Positions 27,732 to 36,270 of a stretch of 64,000 nucleotides of DNA are shown here, piece by piece. Within the stretch, counting starts at the first letter, position 1; every line of letters starts with the position of its first letter. This stretch comes from Chryseobacterium shigense (GTDB lineage: Bacteria > Bacteroidota > Bacteroidia > Flavobacteriales > Weeksellaceae). The stretch lies in contig NZ_JACHLC010000001.1 in assembly GCF_014207845.1 (NCBI RefSeq), forward strand, positions 434,001 through 498,000, given 5' to 3'. The notes under the pieces were generated by a model. The model saw only the letters and a program-made list of their open reading frames with translations, was not told where the DNA came from and ran no database searches. A program made the translations under genes and the position numbers.

Positions 27732-29327
27732 TTAGCTTTGTTCAAATTCACTGATAAAATGCAGTTTCACATTCGGGAATTTTTCCTGTGTCATGTGGAT
27801 GGTAAATGAAGAATCCGCCAGGAATACAAGCTGATTGTATTTATCTCTTGCAAGAAAACGCTGTTTTAACCTCGCAAATTCCTTGAACTCTTCAGATCTT
27901 TCATCTGCTTCCACCCAGCACGCTTTGTGCATGGAAAGAGGTTCATAGGTACATTTAGCGCCATATTCGTGTTCCAGACGGTACTGGATAACCTCGTACT
28001 GAAGTGCTCCAACTGTTCCGATGATCTTTCTGCCGTTCATTTCAAGGGTAAATAACTGGGCAACCCCTTCATCCATAAGCTGATCTACCCCTTTTGCCAG
28101 TTGCTTGGCCTTAAGAGGATCGCTGTTGTTGATATAACGGAAATGTTCCGGAGAGAAACTTGGAATTCCTTTGAAACTCAATTTTTCACCGCCGGTCAGT
28201 GTATCACCTATCCTGAAACTTCCCGTATCGTGAAGGCCTACAATATCGCCCGGGAAACTTTCATCCACAATTTCTTTTTTGTCAGCAAAGAATGCATTCG
28301 GGGAAGAGAACTTCATTTTCTTTCCTTCTCTTACCAGCAGATAATTTTCATTTCTTTTAAATGTTCCCGAAACAATTTTTACGAAAGCAAGCCTGTCTCT
28401 GTGCTTAGGGTCCATATTCGCATGGATTTTGAAAATAAATCCGGTAAAATTACTTTCTTCCGGTTTTACAAGACGTGTATCACTTTCTTTAGGTTGAGGC
28501 ATCGGGGCAATTTCAATAAATGCATCCAATAATTCACGAACTCCAAAATTATTTAAAGCAGATCCGAAGAAAACAGGCTGTAAATCACCATTCATATAAT
28601 CTTCACGGCTGAATTCTGGGTAAACGGATTGCACAAGCTCAAGCTCATCTCTCAGATTCTGGGCTGCTTTTTCACCGATTACCTCATCTATTGAAGGATC
28701 ATTAATGTTGTCAAACTTAATCGTTTCACCTACTTTCTGCTTCTTTTCTTCAAGAAACAGCTGGATATTGTTTTCCCAGATATTATAAATTCCCTGGAAA
28801 TCACTTCCCATACCAATAGGGATGGACAATGGAACTACTCTCAGTCCTAATTTCTGTTCAACCTCATCCAAAAGGTCAAATGCATCCTTACCTTCACGGT
28901 CAAGCTTATTGATGAAAACAAGCATTGGGATATTTCTCATTCTGCAGACTTTTACCAGCTTTTCAGTCTGTTCCTCAACCCCTTTTGCAACGTCAATCAC
29001 AACAATTACAGAATCTACAGCCGTTAAGGTTCTGTAAGTATCTTCTGCAAAATCTTTGTGACCGGGTGTATCCAGGATGTTGATCTTGTGGTCTCTGTAT
29101 TCAAAAGCCAATACGGAAGTCGCAACGGAGATCCCTCTCTGTCTTTCGATTTCCATAAAGTCGGAGGTAGCTCCTTTTTTTATTTTGTTGGATTTTACCG
29201 CTCCGGCTTCCTGGATAGCCCCTCCGAAAAGAAGTAATTTCTCCGTAAGGGTTGTTTTTCCGGCATCCGGGTGGGAAATAATCCCGAAAGTCTTTCTTTT
29301 TTGTATTTCTTTGATTAAGTCTGACAT
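27732..29327 (-). CDS. prfC: Peptide chain release factor 3
   Basis: A class II release factor GTPase that removes RF1/RF2 from the ribosome after termination. The G domain is complete: SHPDAGKTTLTEK (P-loop, near residue 18), RGISVATS, DTPGHKDF and NKLD. Domain II and the C-terminal RF3 domain (EPLSMHKACWVE, FLARDKYNQLVFLADS) follow. Length 531 is typical. It is monocistronic, convergent with the metalloprotease, with repeat-rich DNA upstream. Confidence 0.96.
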   Translation of the reverse strand: MSDLIKEIQKRKTFGIISHPDAGKTTLTEKLLLFGGAIQEAGAVKSNKIKKGATSDFMEIERQRGISVATSVLAFEYRDHKINILDTPGHKDFAEDTYRTLTAVDSVIVVIDVAKGVEEQTEKLVKVCRMRNIPMLVFINKLDREGKDAFDLLDEVEQKLGLRVVPLSIPIGMGSDFQGIYNIWENNIQLFLEEKKQKVGETIKFDNINDPSIDEVIGEKAAQNLRDELELVQSVYPEFSREDYMNGDLQPVFFGSALNNFGVRELLDAFIEIAPMPQPKESDTRLVKPEESNFTGFIFKIHANMDPKHRDRLAFVKIVSGTFKRNENYLLVREGKKMKFSSPNAFFADKKEIVDESFPGDIVGLHDTGSFRIGDTLTGGEKLSFKGIPSFSPEHFRYINNSDPLKAKQLAKGVDQLMDEGVAQLFTLEMNGRKIIGTVGALQYEVIQYRLEHEYGAKCTYEPLSMHKACWVEADERSEEFKEFARLKQRFLARDKYNQLVFLADSSFTIHMTQEKFPNVKLHFISEFEQS

Positions 29328-29396
29328 AGTGTATTTTGAAGTTGCAAAAATCGGGATTTTTTGTGAGGTTTCAAATAATTTCAGGGAAATAAATGG

Positions 29397-29605
29397 TTTC
29401 GGGTTGCGAGGCGCGGGTTATAGGGTTCGAGTTCCGGGATTTTATATTGTAAGTTATGAGATACGGGTTATGAGCAGGAGTAAATAGTAATAGCTTTAAA
29501 GATGTTCTTCTAAATTAAATACTCAAACGCTCAAACTCTCAAACTCTCAAACACTCAAACCTTCAAACTTTAAAACCTCATCCCGAATCTCGCACCCCGC
29601 ATCCA
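29397..29605. repeat. Composite degenerate short-period repeat region between prfC and the CPBP gene
   Basis: Three parts: G-rich variants of CGGGTTATG at 29397-29482; seven octamers of the form CTCAAACN at 29522-29577 with the last base variable; and CCCGAATCTCGCACCCCG at 29583-29600, which resembles the reverse complement of the first part. No coding potential. Confidence 0.75.
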
Positions 29606-29681
29606 AGTATTCTCTTTTTTAGTTGCTCAAGGCTTTCAAAAAAATTATCTTTGTTTTTATAAACTTTTTATAGGGAAAAGT

Positions 29682-30512
29682 ATGGAAAATAGCAGGTATC
29701 CGAAGTTTACCTTCACATGGATCGGCGGTCTTGTTTTACTGGCAGGGTTATTTATAGGAACAATGGCTGTTTCTTTTTTCAGCAGCTTCTGGAAAATTGC
29801 TTTTCTGGAAAATCTTGAGCTGAAAGACTGGTTTCTGATGGTGACCAACGCAGCAGGATTTTTAACCGCCGTCGCTTTTTTCGATTTTTTCATCGTAAGG
29901 CCCACAACCGGGAAAAAACTGAATTTCAGTTTTTCACCAACGAATTTTTATACCTACGTCCTGATATTTCCTATGATGATCGGGATGATGTTTATTTCAG
30001 AGTTTATTACCTCTCTTATACCAATTACAGGTCCGTTCTGGGGAAAATATTATGAATTTTTCTCACAGCTTATGGAGCAGCTGACCTTTGAACCGGTCAT
30101 CATGATCATCATGACAGTAATCATGGCGCCTGTTTTTGAAGAAATTATTTTCAGGGGAATTATCCAGAAAGGACTTATCAATAAAGGAGTAGATCCCAGG
30201 AGAGCTGTTTTTTATGCATCTGTTATCTTTGGGCTTGTTCACGGAAATCCGTGGCAGTTTGTAGGGGCAGTATTATTAGGATGTGTATTGGGACTGGTAT
30301 ATTATAAAACAAAATCCTTGTTGCTGCCAATGCTTTTGCATGGTTTCAATAATCTGTGTTCTTCGTTGCTGGTTACTTATAACAAAAGCGAAAGTTTTTC
30401 AGAGGCTTTTAAAATTTCCGAATGGGTTGTTCTGGGTGTTGGGATGGTGCTTTTTTCATTATTTTTCTATCTCTTTACGGTAAGGAACAAAATTCATTAT
30501 TCTGAAATATAA
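29682..30512 (+). CDS. CPBP family intramembrane glutamic endopeptidase
   Basis: A polytopic inner-membrane protease of the CPBP/Abi (Rce1-like) family. Catalytic motifs are visible: EEIIFRG with Glu153, Glu154 and Arg158, FGLVHGNPWQF with His187, and HGFNN near residue 220. About seven hydrophobic segments; length 276. Members range from prenyl-protein proteases to bacteriocin immunity proteins, and the role here is unknown. It is the first gene of a same-strand run that continues with rdgB, rnz, the TIGR02757 gene and a coiled-coil gene. Confidence 0.92.
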   Translation: MENSRYPKFTFTWIGGLVLLAGLFIGTMAVSFFSSFWKIAFLENLELKDWFLMVTNAAGFLTAVAFFDFFIVRPTTGKKLNFSFSPTNFYTYVLIFPMMIGMMFISEFITSLIPITGPFWGKYYEFFSQLMEQLTFEPVIMIIMTVIMAPVFEEIIFRGIIQKGLINKGVDPRRAVFYASVIFGLVHGNPWQFVGAVLLGCVLGLVYYKTKSLLLPMLLHGFNNLCSSLLVTYNKSESFSEAFKISEWVVLGVGMVLFSLFFYLFTVRNKIHYSEI

Positions 30513-30582
30513 TAAACAATATAAATACGGTTAATCGTAACAGGCTTACGAAAGAACAAATTGAGCAAAAATGAATATAGAT

Positions 30583-31158
30583 ATGGAATTATTAGTTGCC
30601 ACTCATAACGAACACAAAAAAGAAGAGATCCAGCAGATTCTGGAAAATAATTTTACAGTAAAAAGTCTTACAGATTATAATATTCATGAAGAGATCGTGG
30701 AAGATGGTGATTCTTTCAATGCCAATGCCCTCATCAAAGCAAAATACTGTTTTGAAAAAACCGGGATTCCGAGTTTGGGAGACGACAGCGGACTTGTTGT
30801 GGAAGCTCTGGATGGCAGACCTGGAATTTTTTCTGCCCGTTATGCCGGTGATCATGACTTTGCAAAAAATATAGAAAAGGTTTTAAGCGAACTGGAAGGC
30901 CAGGAAAACAGAAAAGCCTATTTCATTACAGTTCTTTGCTATTATGACGAAAATGGAGCCCAATATTTTGAAGGAAGGGTTCATGGGAATTTATTGACGG
31001 AAAATAAAGGGCATAAAGGTTTCGGGTACGATCCTATTTTTGTTCCTGAAGGATATGAAAGAACTTTCGCAGAGATGAATCCTGAAGATAAAAACAAGAT
31101 AAGCCACCGTAAACAGGCATTGGATCTGTTTCTGGATTTCTTAAAAGTAAAAGAATAA
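30583..31158 (+). CDS. rdgB: RdgB/HAM1 non-canonical purine NTP pyrophosphatase
   Basis: Hydrolyses ITP, dITP and XTP to monophosphates, keeping deaminated purines out of DNA and RNA. Motifs ATHNEHKKEEI at the N-terminus, DDSGLVVEALDGRPG, YAGD, GFGYDPIF and NKISHRKQAL are all present; length 191. ATG 30583 is chosen because the family usually begins directly before the ATHN motif; an in-frame ATG 12 bp upstream (30571) is possible. Confidence 0.95.
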   Translation: MELLVATHNEHKKEEIQQILENNFTVKSLTDYNIHEEIVEDGDSFNANALIKAKYCFEKTGIPSLGDDSGLVVEALDGRPGIFSARYAGDHDFAKNIEKVLSELEGQENRKAYFITVLCYYDENGAQYFEGRVHGNLLTENKGHKGFGYDPIFVPEGYERTFAEMNPEDKNKISHRKQALDLFLDFLKVKE

Positions 31159-31221
31159 TTAATTCTATGTAAGCCAGTATTTAAACTTCAATCTGAGAAG
31201 ATATGTTTAAATTTTCTGTCG

Positions 31222-31229
31222 TACATTTG
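31222..31229 (+). promoter_or_regulatory. -7 box of the RNase Z gene
   Basis: TACATTTG, an exact TAnnTTTG match, ends 18 bases before the TTG start codon and supports that start as well as a separate internal promoter in this gene run. Confidence 0.5.
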
Positions 31230-31247
31230 CTGCAATAAACTATTGAT

Positions 31248-32162
31248 TTGAGTACTTATTTAACGATATTAGGCTTTAATTCAGCTATCCCTACCATTAA
31301 TTCTTCACCTACGGCACAGCTGCTGGAAATGGAAGAAAGATGTTTCCTGATCGATTGCGGAGAAGGTACCCAGGTACAGCTGAGAAAAGCGAAGGCGAGG
31401 TTTTCAAAGATCAATCATATCTTTATATCCCATCTTCATGGTGATCACTGTTTCGGTCTTCCCGGTCTTATCGCCTCTTTCCGTTTGCTCGGTAGAGAAA
31501 ATCCGCTTCATGTTTATGGTCCGAAAGGAATCAAAAAAATGCTGGAAACCATCTTTACAATCACAGAGACACATCGTGGTTTTGAGGTAATTTATCATGA
31601 ACTCGATAAAGATTATTCCGAAAAAATCTATGAAGACAGCAGAGTAGAAGTATACACCATTCCGCTGGATCACAGAATATACTGCAACGGCTATCTTTTT
31701 AAAGAAAAGCCAAAGGACAGGCATCTGAACATGAAGGAAATTGCCAAATACAGCGACATAGAAACCTGTGACTACCATAACATAAAAGCAGGAAAAGACG
31801 TCGTACTGAATGATGGTTACGTTCTTAAAAATGAAATACTTACTTTAGAGCCCGCGCCTCCGGTTTCCTATGCTTTCTGCAGCGATACCCGGTATCTTGA
31901 AACTGTGATCCCGATCATTAAAAATGTAACCGTTCTGTATCATGAATCCACTTTTCTTCATGATCTGAAAGAAATGGCAGATTACACCGGGCATACCACC
32001 GCTTTGGAAGCAGCTACGGTAGCTCAGAAAGCAGAAGTTGGAAAACTGATCCTGGGACATTTTTCGAACAGATATGGAGATCTCACCGTATTTACTGATG
32101 AAGCGAGAAATATTTTTCCCAATACTTTCCTGCCAAAAGCACTGGAGAGCGTAAAAATCTAG
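31248..32162 (+). CDS. rnz: Ribonuclease Z
   Basis: A metallo-beta-lactamase-fold endonuclease that trims tRNA 3' ends. The histidine motif SHLHGDH gives His62, His64, Asp66 and His67; further ligands are in CSDTRY and the terminal GHFSNRYGD. The short form (304 residues) is normal for bacteria. The start is a TTG codon at 31248, chosen because STYLTILGFNSAIP matches the conserved N-terminal strand and no ATG precedes it in frame. Confidence 0.95.
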   Translation: MSTYLTILGFNSAIPTINSSPTAQLLEMEERCFLIDCGEGTQVQLRKAKARFSKINHIFISHLHGDHCFGLPGLIASFRLLGRENPLHVYGPKGIKKMLETIFTITETHRGFEVIYHELDKDYSEKIYEDSRVEVYTIPLDHRIYCNGYLFKEKPKDRHLNMKEIAKYSDIETCDYHNIKAGKDVVLNDGYVLKNEILTLEPAPPVSYAFCSDTRYLETVIPIIKNVTVLYHESTFLHDLKEMADYTGHTTALEAATVAQKAEVGKLILGHFSNRYGDLTVFTDEARNIFPNTFLPKALESVKI

Positions 32163-32169
32163 AACCTGT

Positions 32170-32940
32170 ATGCTTAATTTTGAAGAACTGAAAAGCTTTC
32201 TGAATGAAAAGGCAGACCAATACAACAGTCCTGATTTCATTGAGGATGATCCCATACAGATCCCGCACCATTTTACCTTAAAGCAGGATATAGAAATTGC
32301 CGGTTTTCTGACTGCAACCATTTCATGGGGAAACCGGAAGTCAATCATCAGGTCTGCAGATAAGATGCTTGATATCATGGGAAATTCTCCCTACGATTTC
32401 GTATTGAATTATTCTGAAAAAGATCTAGAAATCCTTCACGACAAAAGTATTCACAGAACTTTTAACGGCCAGGATTTTGCTTATTTCATCAGGCAGTTCA
32501 ATAAAATCTATAAAGAAAATCAAAGCCTGGAAAATTTATTTTTAGTAAAAGACCAGGAGGCTGATTTTCAGCATGCCATTGAAAGATTCAGAAGCAGTTT
32601 TCTGGGATCAGAGAAACACAGAAGCCATAAACACGTCAGTTCACCTTATAAAAACTCTTCCTCCAAAAGAATCATTATGTTTCTCCGGTGGATGGTGCGC
32701 AAGGATAAACGTGGCGTAGATTTTGGTATCTGGGAAAATATAAATCAGAAAAACCTCTCAATTCCGTTAGATGTACATACGGGAAACATTTCAAGAAAAC
32801 TGGGTCTGGTTTCCAGAACACAGAACGATTGGAAGACAGTGGAGGAGCTGGATACAGCCATCAGAAAATTTGATGAAAATGATCCGGCTAAATATGATTT
32901 TGCATTATTCGGGCTTGGAGTAACCAAAGAACTCTTATAA
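32170..32940 (+). CDS. TIGR02757 family protein (DUF2400)
   Basis: 256 residues. Landmarks of the TIGR02757 family are present: YNSPDFIEDDPIQIPHHF near the start, ISWGNRKSII, a middle FRSSFLG segment, and a C-terminal region FLRWMVRKD, PLDVHTGNISRKLGL and YDFALFGLGV that recalls helix-hairpin-helix DNA glycosylase folds. Its function has not been established. Seven bp follow the RNase Z stop, so the two are very probably co-transcribed. Confidence 0.9.
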   Translation: MLNFEELKSFLNEKADQYNSPDFIEDDPIQIPHHFTLKQDIEIAGFLTATISWGNRKSIIRSADKMLDIMGNSPYDFVLNYSEKDLEILHDKSIHRTFNGQDFAYFIRQFNKIYKENQSLENLFLVKDQEADFQHAIERFRSSFLGSEKHRSHKHVSSPYKNSSSKRIIMFLRWMVRKDKRGVDFGIWENINQKNLSIPLDVHTGNISRKLGLVSRTQNDWKTVEELDTAIRKFDENDPAKYDFALFGLGVTKELL

Positions 32941-32955
32941 TTAATATAGGAAAGG

Positions 32956-33507
32956 ATGAAAAAAGAAAAAGAAAAAACAGAAGTGTTGGAAAGAATTGCA
33001 AACGGGATCACCTGGTGGGTCGGTTCTATTCCGTCGCTTATCGTTCATACCCTGTTTTTTATCACGTCATTTCTTTTGCCGATGCTCAACATCGTTGAGT
33101 TTGACAAGATGCTTCTGATCCTTACAACAGTAGTTTCACTGGAAGCTATTTATCTGGCTATTTTTATTCAGATGTCCGTTAATAAAAGTCACGAAAAAAT
33201 TGAAGATATCCAGGAAGATATTGAGGAGATCAGTGAGGATATTGAAGACATTCAGGAAGATATCGAGGAAATCAGTGAAGACATAGAAGAAATCAGTGAG
33301 GATATTGAAGAGATCAATGAAGATATTGAAGATATTCAGGAAGATATTGAAGAAATTAACGAAGATGAAGATGATGAAGACCATAATGAAAGAGCAAAGA
33401 ATGTAATGCTGAAAAGCAATGTAAGCTCCAATAAAAATGAAATCAAGGCCCTGAAAGACATCATCAGCCAGCTGAAAACAGAAATAGAACAGCTGAAAAA
33501 CGAGTAA
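32956..33507 (+). CDS. Two-helix membrane protein with an eight-heptad acidic coiled coil
   Basis: 183 residues. Residues 1-80 hold two membrane helices (LIVHTLFFITSFLLPML and a second near 50-75), in the style of DUF1003 or low-affinity iron-permease-like proteins, though neither assignment is secure. From Ile82 there are eight uninterrupted heptads of the type I-E-E-I-S-E-D ending near residue 137, then an acidic cluster and a second mixed-charge coiled coil (LKDIISQLKTEIEQLKN). Ile at both a and d positions with Glu/Asp elsewhere predicts a long, highly negative helical bundle in the cytoplasm. Fifteen bp after the TIGR02757 gene; ends its operon. Function unknown. Confidence 0.8.
   Translation: MKKEKEKTEVLERIANGITWWVGSIPSLIVHTLFFITSFLLPMLNIVEFDKMLLILTTVVSLEAIYLAIFIQMSVNKSHEKIEDIQEDIEEISEDIEDIQEDIEEISEDIEEISEDIEEINEDIEDIQEDIEEINEDEDDEDHNERAKNVMLKSNVSSNKNEIKALKDIISQLKTEIEQLKNE
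33199..33366 (+). repeat. Eight tandem 21-bp coding repeats (acidic Ile heptads)
   Basis: Units encode I-E-[DE]-I-[QSN]-E-D with no insertions or breaks. Codons vary between units (ATT/ATC/ATA, GAA/GAG), so the protein pattern is kept while the DNA has diverged. Confidence 0.9.
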
Positions 33508-33544
33508 TAAATAGAAGTCATAAAGAATAATTTTTCCTTACAAT

Positions 33545-33579
33545 AAAAGCAGACCTGTACAAAAAAGGCCTGCTTTTTT
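33545..33579 (+). terminator. Rho-independent terminator of the CPBP-rnz-coiled-coil run
   Basis: AAAAGCAG pairs with CTGCTTTT, extended inwards by CCT/AGG after a mismatch, followed by T. Confidence 0.75.
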
Positions 33580-33713
33580 AATAAATTCTAAATTCAAAAT
33601 CAAATCCTATTAATTTTGTAGAATATATAATTGTAAAACATATTTATTATGAATGTATATAGTGAATTATTTATATGTGCCGGAAATAAGATGGTTTTTA
33701 CTAATATTTTTGC

Positions 33714-33721
33714 TACATTTG
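33714..33721 (+). promoter_or_regulatory. -7 box of the first choice-of-anchor L gene
   Basis: TACATTTG matches TAnnTTTG and ends exactly 16 bases before the ATG. A second match, TATTTTTG, lies at 33705-33712. Confidence 0.5.
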
Positions 33722-33737
33722 AACAAACAATTATAAA

Positions 33738-36101
33738 ATGTTAGGTTATAGATTAAACAAATACTTTTTATTTCTGGTATTACTGTTTACTTCTGCAGCA
33801 GTATTTTCCCAGAACGTCAGGAAAAAATCACCACCCAAAAAAGCTACTCCGGCAACCATGAAAGCAGGCGCATTCATAGATGTGAATGTACCGACTTATC
33901 CTCAGTCTGCCTATACCATTGAGCAGCTTGTGAAAAACGTACTGATCTCCGGAGGATCTGTATGTGCGGCTCCTAATGTAAGTAACGTAACGGTATCTCC
34001 CAATCAGCTGGCAACAGATACAGAAAGAGCCTGGGGGTATTTCAATAAGGGCACAACCAATTTTCCTTTCACGGACGGGATAGTATTGGTCGCTGGTAAA
34101 GCAAGAAGGGCCGGAAACGGATACGAAGGGACTAATCCCCTTTCAGATGAGGTTCCGAATTCCGGTATTAACGATCCTGATCTTGTAGCAGCAGTCAATC
34201 CTCCCGTTACCCTTAAAGATGTTGTTGCAGTTGAATTTGATTTCGTTCCGAACAGCAACCAGGTGAAATTCAATTATTTATTTGCATCGGAAGAATATAC
34301 AAGCGGATTCCCATGTGGTGATTTTGCCGACAGCTTTGCGCTTCTTCTTAAAAAAGTAGGTGATCCAACCTATACCAATCTGGCGATACTTCCCGGGGGT
34401 GCAGGACCTGTAAGTGTTACCAACATTATTCCACATGGAGTAGGATGTGATGGAGAAACCGTTAACGAACAGTACTTCGGTGGATTGAATACATCAAATA
34501 TTGAAACCAATTTTATAGGAAGAACAGTTCCCCTTACAGCAGTTGCAACAGTTGTTCCCGGTCAGGCATACCACTTCAAGCTTGTTCTTGCAGATGCTTT
34601 GGACCAGCGTTACGATTCTGCTGTATTTCTGCAGGGAGGATCATTTGATATCGGGATGACCATCGTTGATGGTAACGGAAACCCTCTCGGAGAATCAATC
34701 AATATGTGTGATAATACACCACAGGTCCTAAAAGCACAGGTAAGCACCGTTCCCGGAATGACCTACAAATGGTACAAAAACGGAGTATTGATCCCTAATG
34801 CAACTAGCGTTACATATATAGCTACCTCACCGGGAGTATATGAAGTAAAAACGTTTGTAGGCGGAACAGAATGCCAGAAAGCAAGTATTACCATTGTAGG
34901 CGGCACTTCGCCCACAGCCCAGAATGCAATATTGAAGCTCTGCGCTACACCTGCACTCAGCACTTTTAATTTAGAAAATTCAAAACCACAGATCAGTACA
35001 ACACCGGGAGCTGTATTCCGTTTTTATGTCAATCAGACAGATGCACAGGCTCAAAACAACAATTATATTACAAACCTTACAAACTATAACGGGACCGATG
35101 GACAGGTTATATACGTAGTAGTTTCCAATGGTGCATTCTGCAGTAAAATGGTGACTTTAACTTTAAAAAGAGAAGAAACACCTGTTGCACAGCTTAATGC
35201 TCCAAGGCTGAGAATCTGTGAAGGAGAATCTTTGATATTAACAGCTTCAGGCGGTGTAACCTACCAATGGGGAGATATTTCTTCTACCGGAGGCGTAAGA
35301 ACCGTAAGCCCAACCCATACAACCACTTATACAGTATACGCTATCGGTGCGCAGGGGTGTAGATCTTTACAACCCGCTACCATTACAATTGATGTAGTTC
35401 CTGCTATCGTATCCTCACTGAAAGGAGGACAGATTTGTGAAGGAGATATGATCCTTTTAGATGCCGGATCCGGACCGGGCTACACTTATGAATGGAGTAC
35501 AGGAGAAACCACCCAGGCAATTACCGTAGGAACTCCGGGTGAGTATACAGTGATAATCAGTAACGGTGTATGTTCCAAAGTATTTACAACCCAGGTAATC
35601 CGTGCCATAATCCCTGAAATCATAAAGGTTGATTATAGCGAAAACGGAACGATGATTCTTACAGCAAGTAATCCTAGTGGCGGTACATTGGAATATTCTG
35701 TAGACAACGGCTTTACATGGCAGGCCTCTAATGTATTCTCCAATGTTCCTAAAAACACAGTAATATCCATCCGTGTCAAAGTGAAGGATACCAGTTGTGT
35801 AGGATTCCTGGAATACTTTACATTTGTTATGAAAAATGTAATTACTCCAAACGGGGACAATGTAAACGATATCATTGATTTCAGTGGAGTAAGCAGTTAC
35901 AAAGACTTTCAGGGTTTTGTTTTTGACCGTTATGGAAGAGAAGTATTCAAGGCGGGAAGAACCAGACCGTATTGGGATGGTTATTTCCAGGGTAAACGTT
36001 TGCCTACTGCATCTTACTGGTATCAGGTAATTTATCAGGATCCTGCCAGCAAACAGCCTGCTGTGAAAACAGGATGGATCCTTCTTAAAAACTTAGAATA
36101 A
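33738..36101 (+). CDS. Choice-of-anchor L adhesin-like protein with T9SS type B sorting domain (first of three)
   Basis: A 787-residue exported protein. Signal peptide ending AAVFSQ; a choice-of-anchor L domain (about 50-305) with AWGYFNKGTTNFPF, FASEEY, LPGGAGPVSVTNI and AVFLQGGSFDIG; an Ig-like domain (MTYKWYKNGVLIPNA); module A (FRFYVNQTDAQAQ); module C (CEGESLILTASGGVTYQW); module D (ILLDAGSGPGYTYEWSTG); and a C-terminal type B (gliding-motility-associated) domain from ITPNGDNVND to SYWYQ and GWILLKN. Surface display by T9SS is inferred; a role in adhesion or gliding is likely but unproven. Closely related to the next two genes. Confidence 0.9.
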   Translation: MLGYRLNKYFLFLVLLFTSAAVFSQNVRKKSPPKKATPATMKAGAFIDVNVPTYPQSAYTIEQLVKNVLISGGSVCAAPNVSNVTVSPNQLATDTERAWGYFNKGTTNFPFTDGIVLVAGKARRAGNGYEGTNPLSDEVPNSGINDPDLVAAVNPPVTLKDVVAVEFDFVPNSNQVKFNYLFASEEYTSGFPCGDFADSFALLLKKVGDPTYTNLAILPGGAGPVSVTNIIPHGVGCDGETVNEQYFGGLNTSNIETNFIGRTVPLTAVATVVPGQAYHFKLVLADALDQRYDSAVFLQGGSFDIGMTIVDGNGNPLGESINMCDNTPQVLKAQVSTVPGMTYKWYKNGVLIPNATSVTYIATSPGVYEVKTFVGGTECQKASITIVGGTSPTAQNAILKLCATPALSTFNLENSKPQISTTPGAVFRFYVNQTDAQAQNNNYITNLTNYNGTDGQVIYVVVSNGAFCSKMVTLTLKREETPVAQLNAPRLRICEGESLILTASGGVTYQWGDISSTGGVRTVSPTHTTTYTVYAIGAQGCRSLQPATITIDVVPAIVSSLKGGQICEGDMILLDAGSGPGYTYEWSTGETTQAITVGTPGEYTVIISNGVCSKVFTTQVIRAIIPEIIKVDYSENGTMILTASNPSGGTLEYSVDNGFTWQASNVFSNVPKNTVISIRVKVKDTSCVGFLEYFTFVMKNVITPNGDNVNDIIDFSGVSSYKDFQGFVFDRYGREVFKAGRTRPYWDGYFQGKRLPTASYWYQVIYQDPASKQPAVKTGWILLKNLE

Positions 36102-36117
36102 TCTTTTAATAAATACA

Positions 36118-36148
36118 AAAAAGGCTGGCATTTTGTCAGCCTTTTTTA
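36118..36148 (+). terminator. Rho-independent terminator after the first adhesin-like gene
   Basis: AAAGGCTGGCA pairs with TGTCAGCCTTT (one G-U pair), followed by six T. Confidence 0.85.
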
Positions 36149-36246
36149 TTATATTCAAATAAACCAAATTTATATTGCAGAATAAATAAACTTGTGTTCA
36201 TGATAATGTAAATTGCGTTAAATTGAAATTCAATCAAAAAAAATAG

Positions 36247-36254
36247 TATTTTTG
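36247..36254 (+). promoter_or_regulatory. -7 box of the second choice-of-anchor L gene
   Basis: TATTTTTG ends exactly 16 bases before the ATG; ATTG 21 bp upstream may be a weak -33 element. Confidence 0.5.
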
Positions 36255-36270
36255 TTTAAAATACTATAAA

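Noticed and set aside
29522..29577. Octamer array considered as a CRISPR
   Set aside because: The period is 8 bp with no spacers and no cas genes nearby.
31845..32378. 177-codon antisense frame across rnz and the TIGR02757 gene
   Set aside because: It spans two well-supported genes on the opposite strand and shows no family features.
33136..33384. Phe/Ile/Asn-rich antisense frame that looks like a membrane protein
   Set aside because: It is the reverse complement of the acidic heptad repeats, which forces such a hydrophobic pattern.
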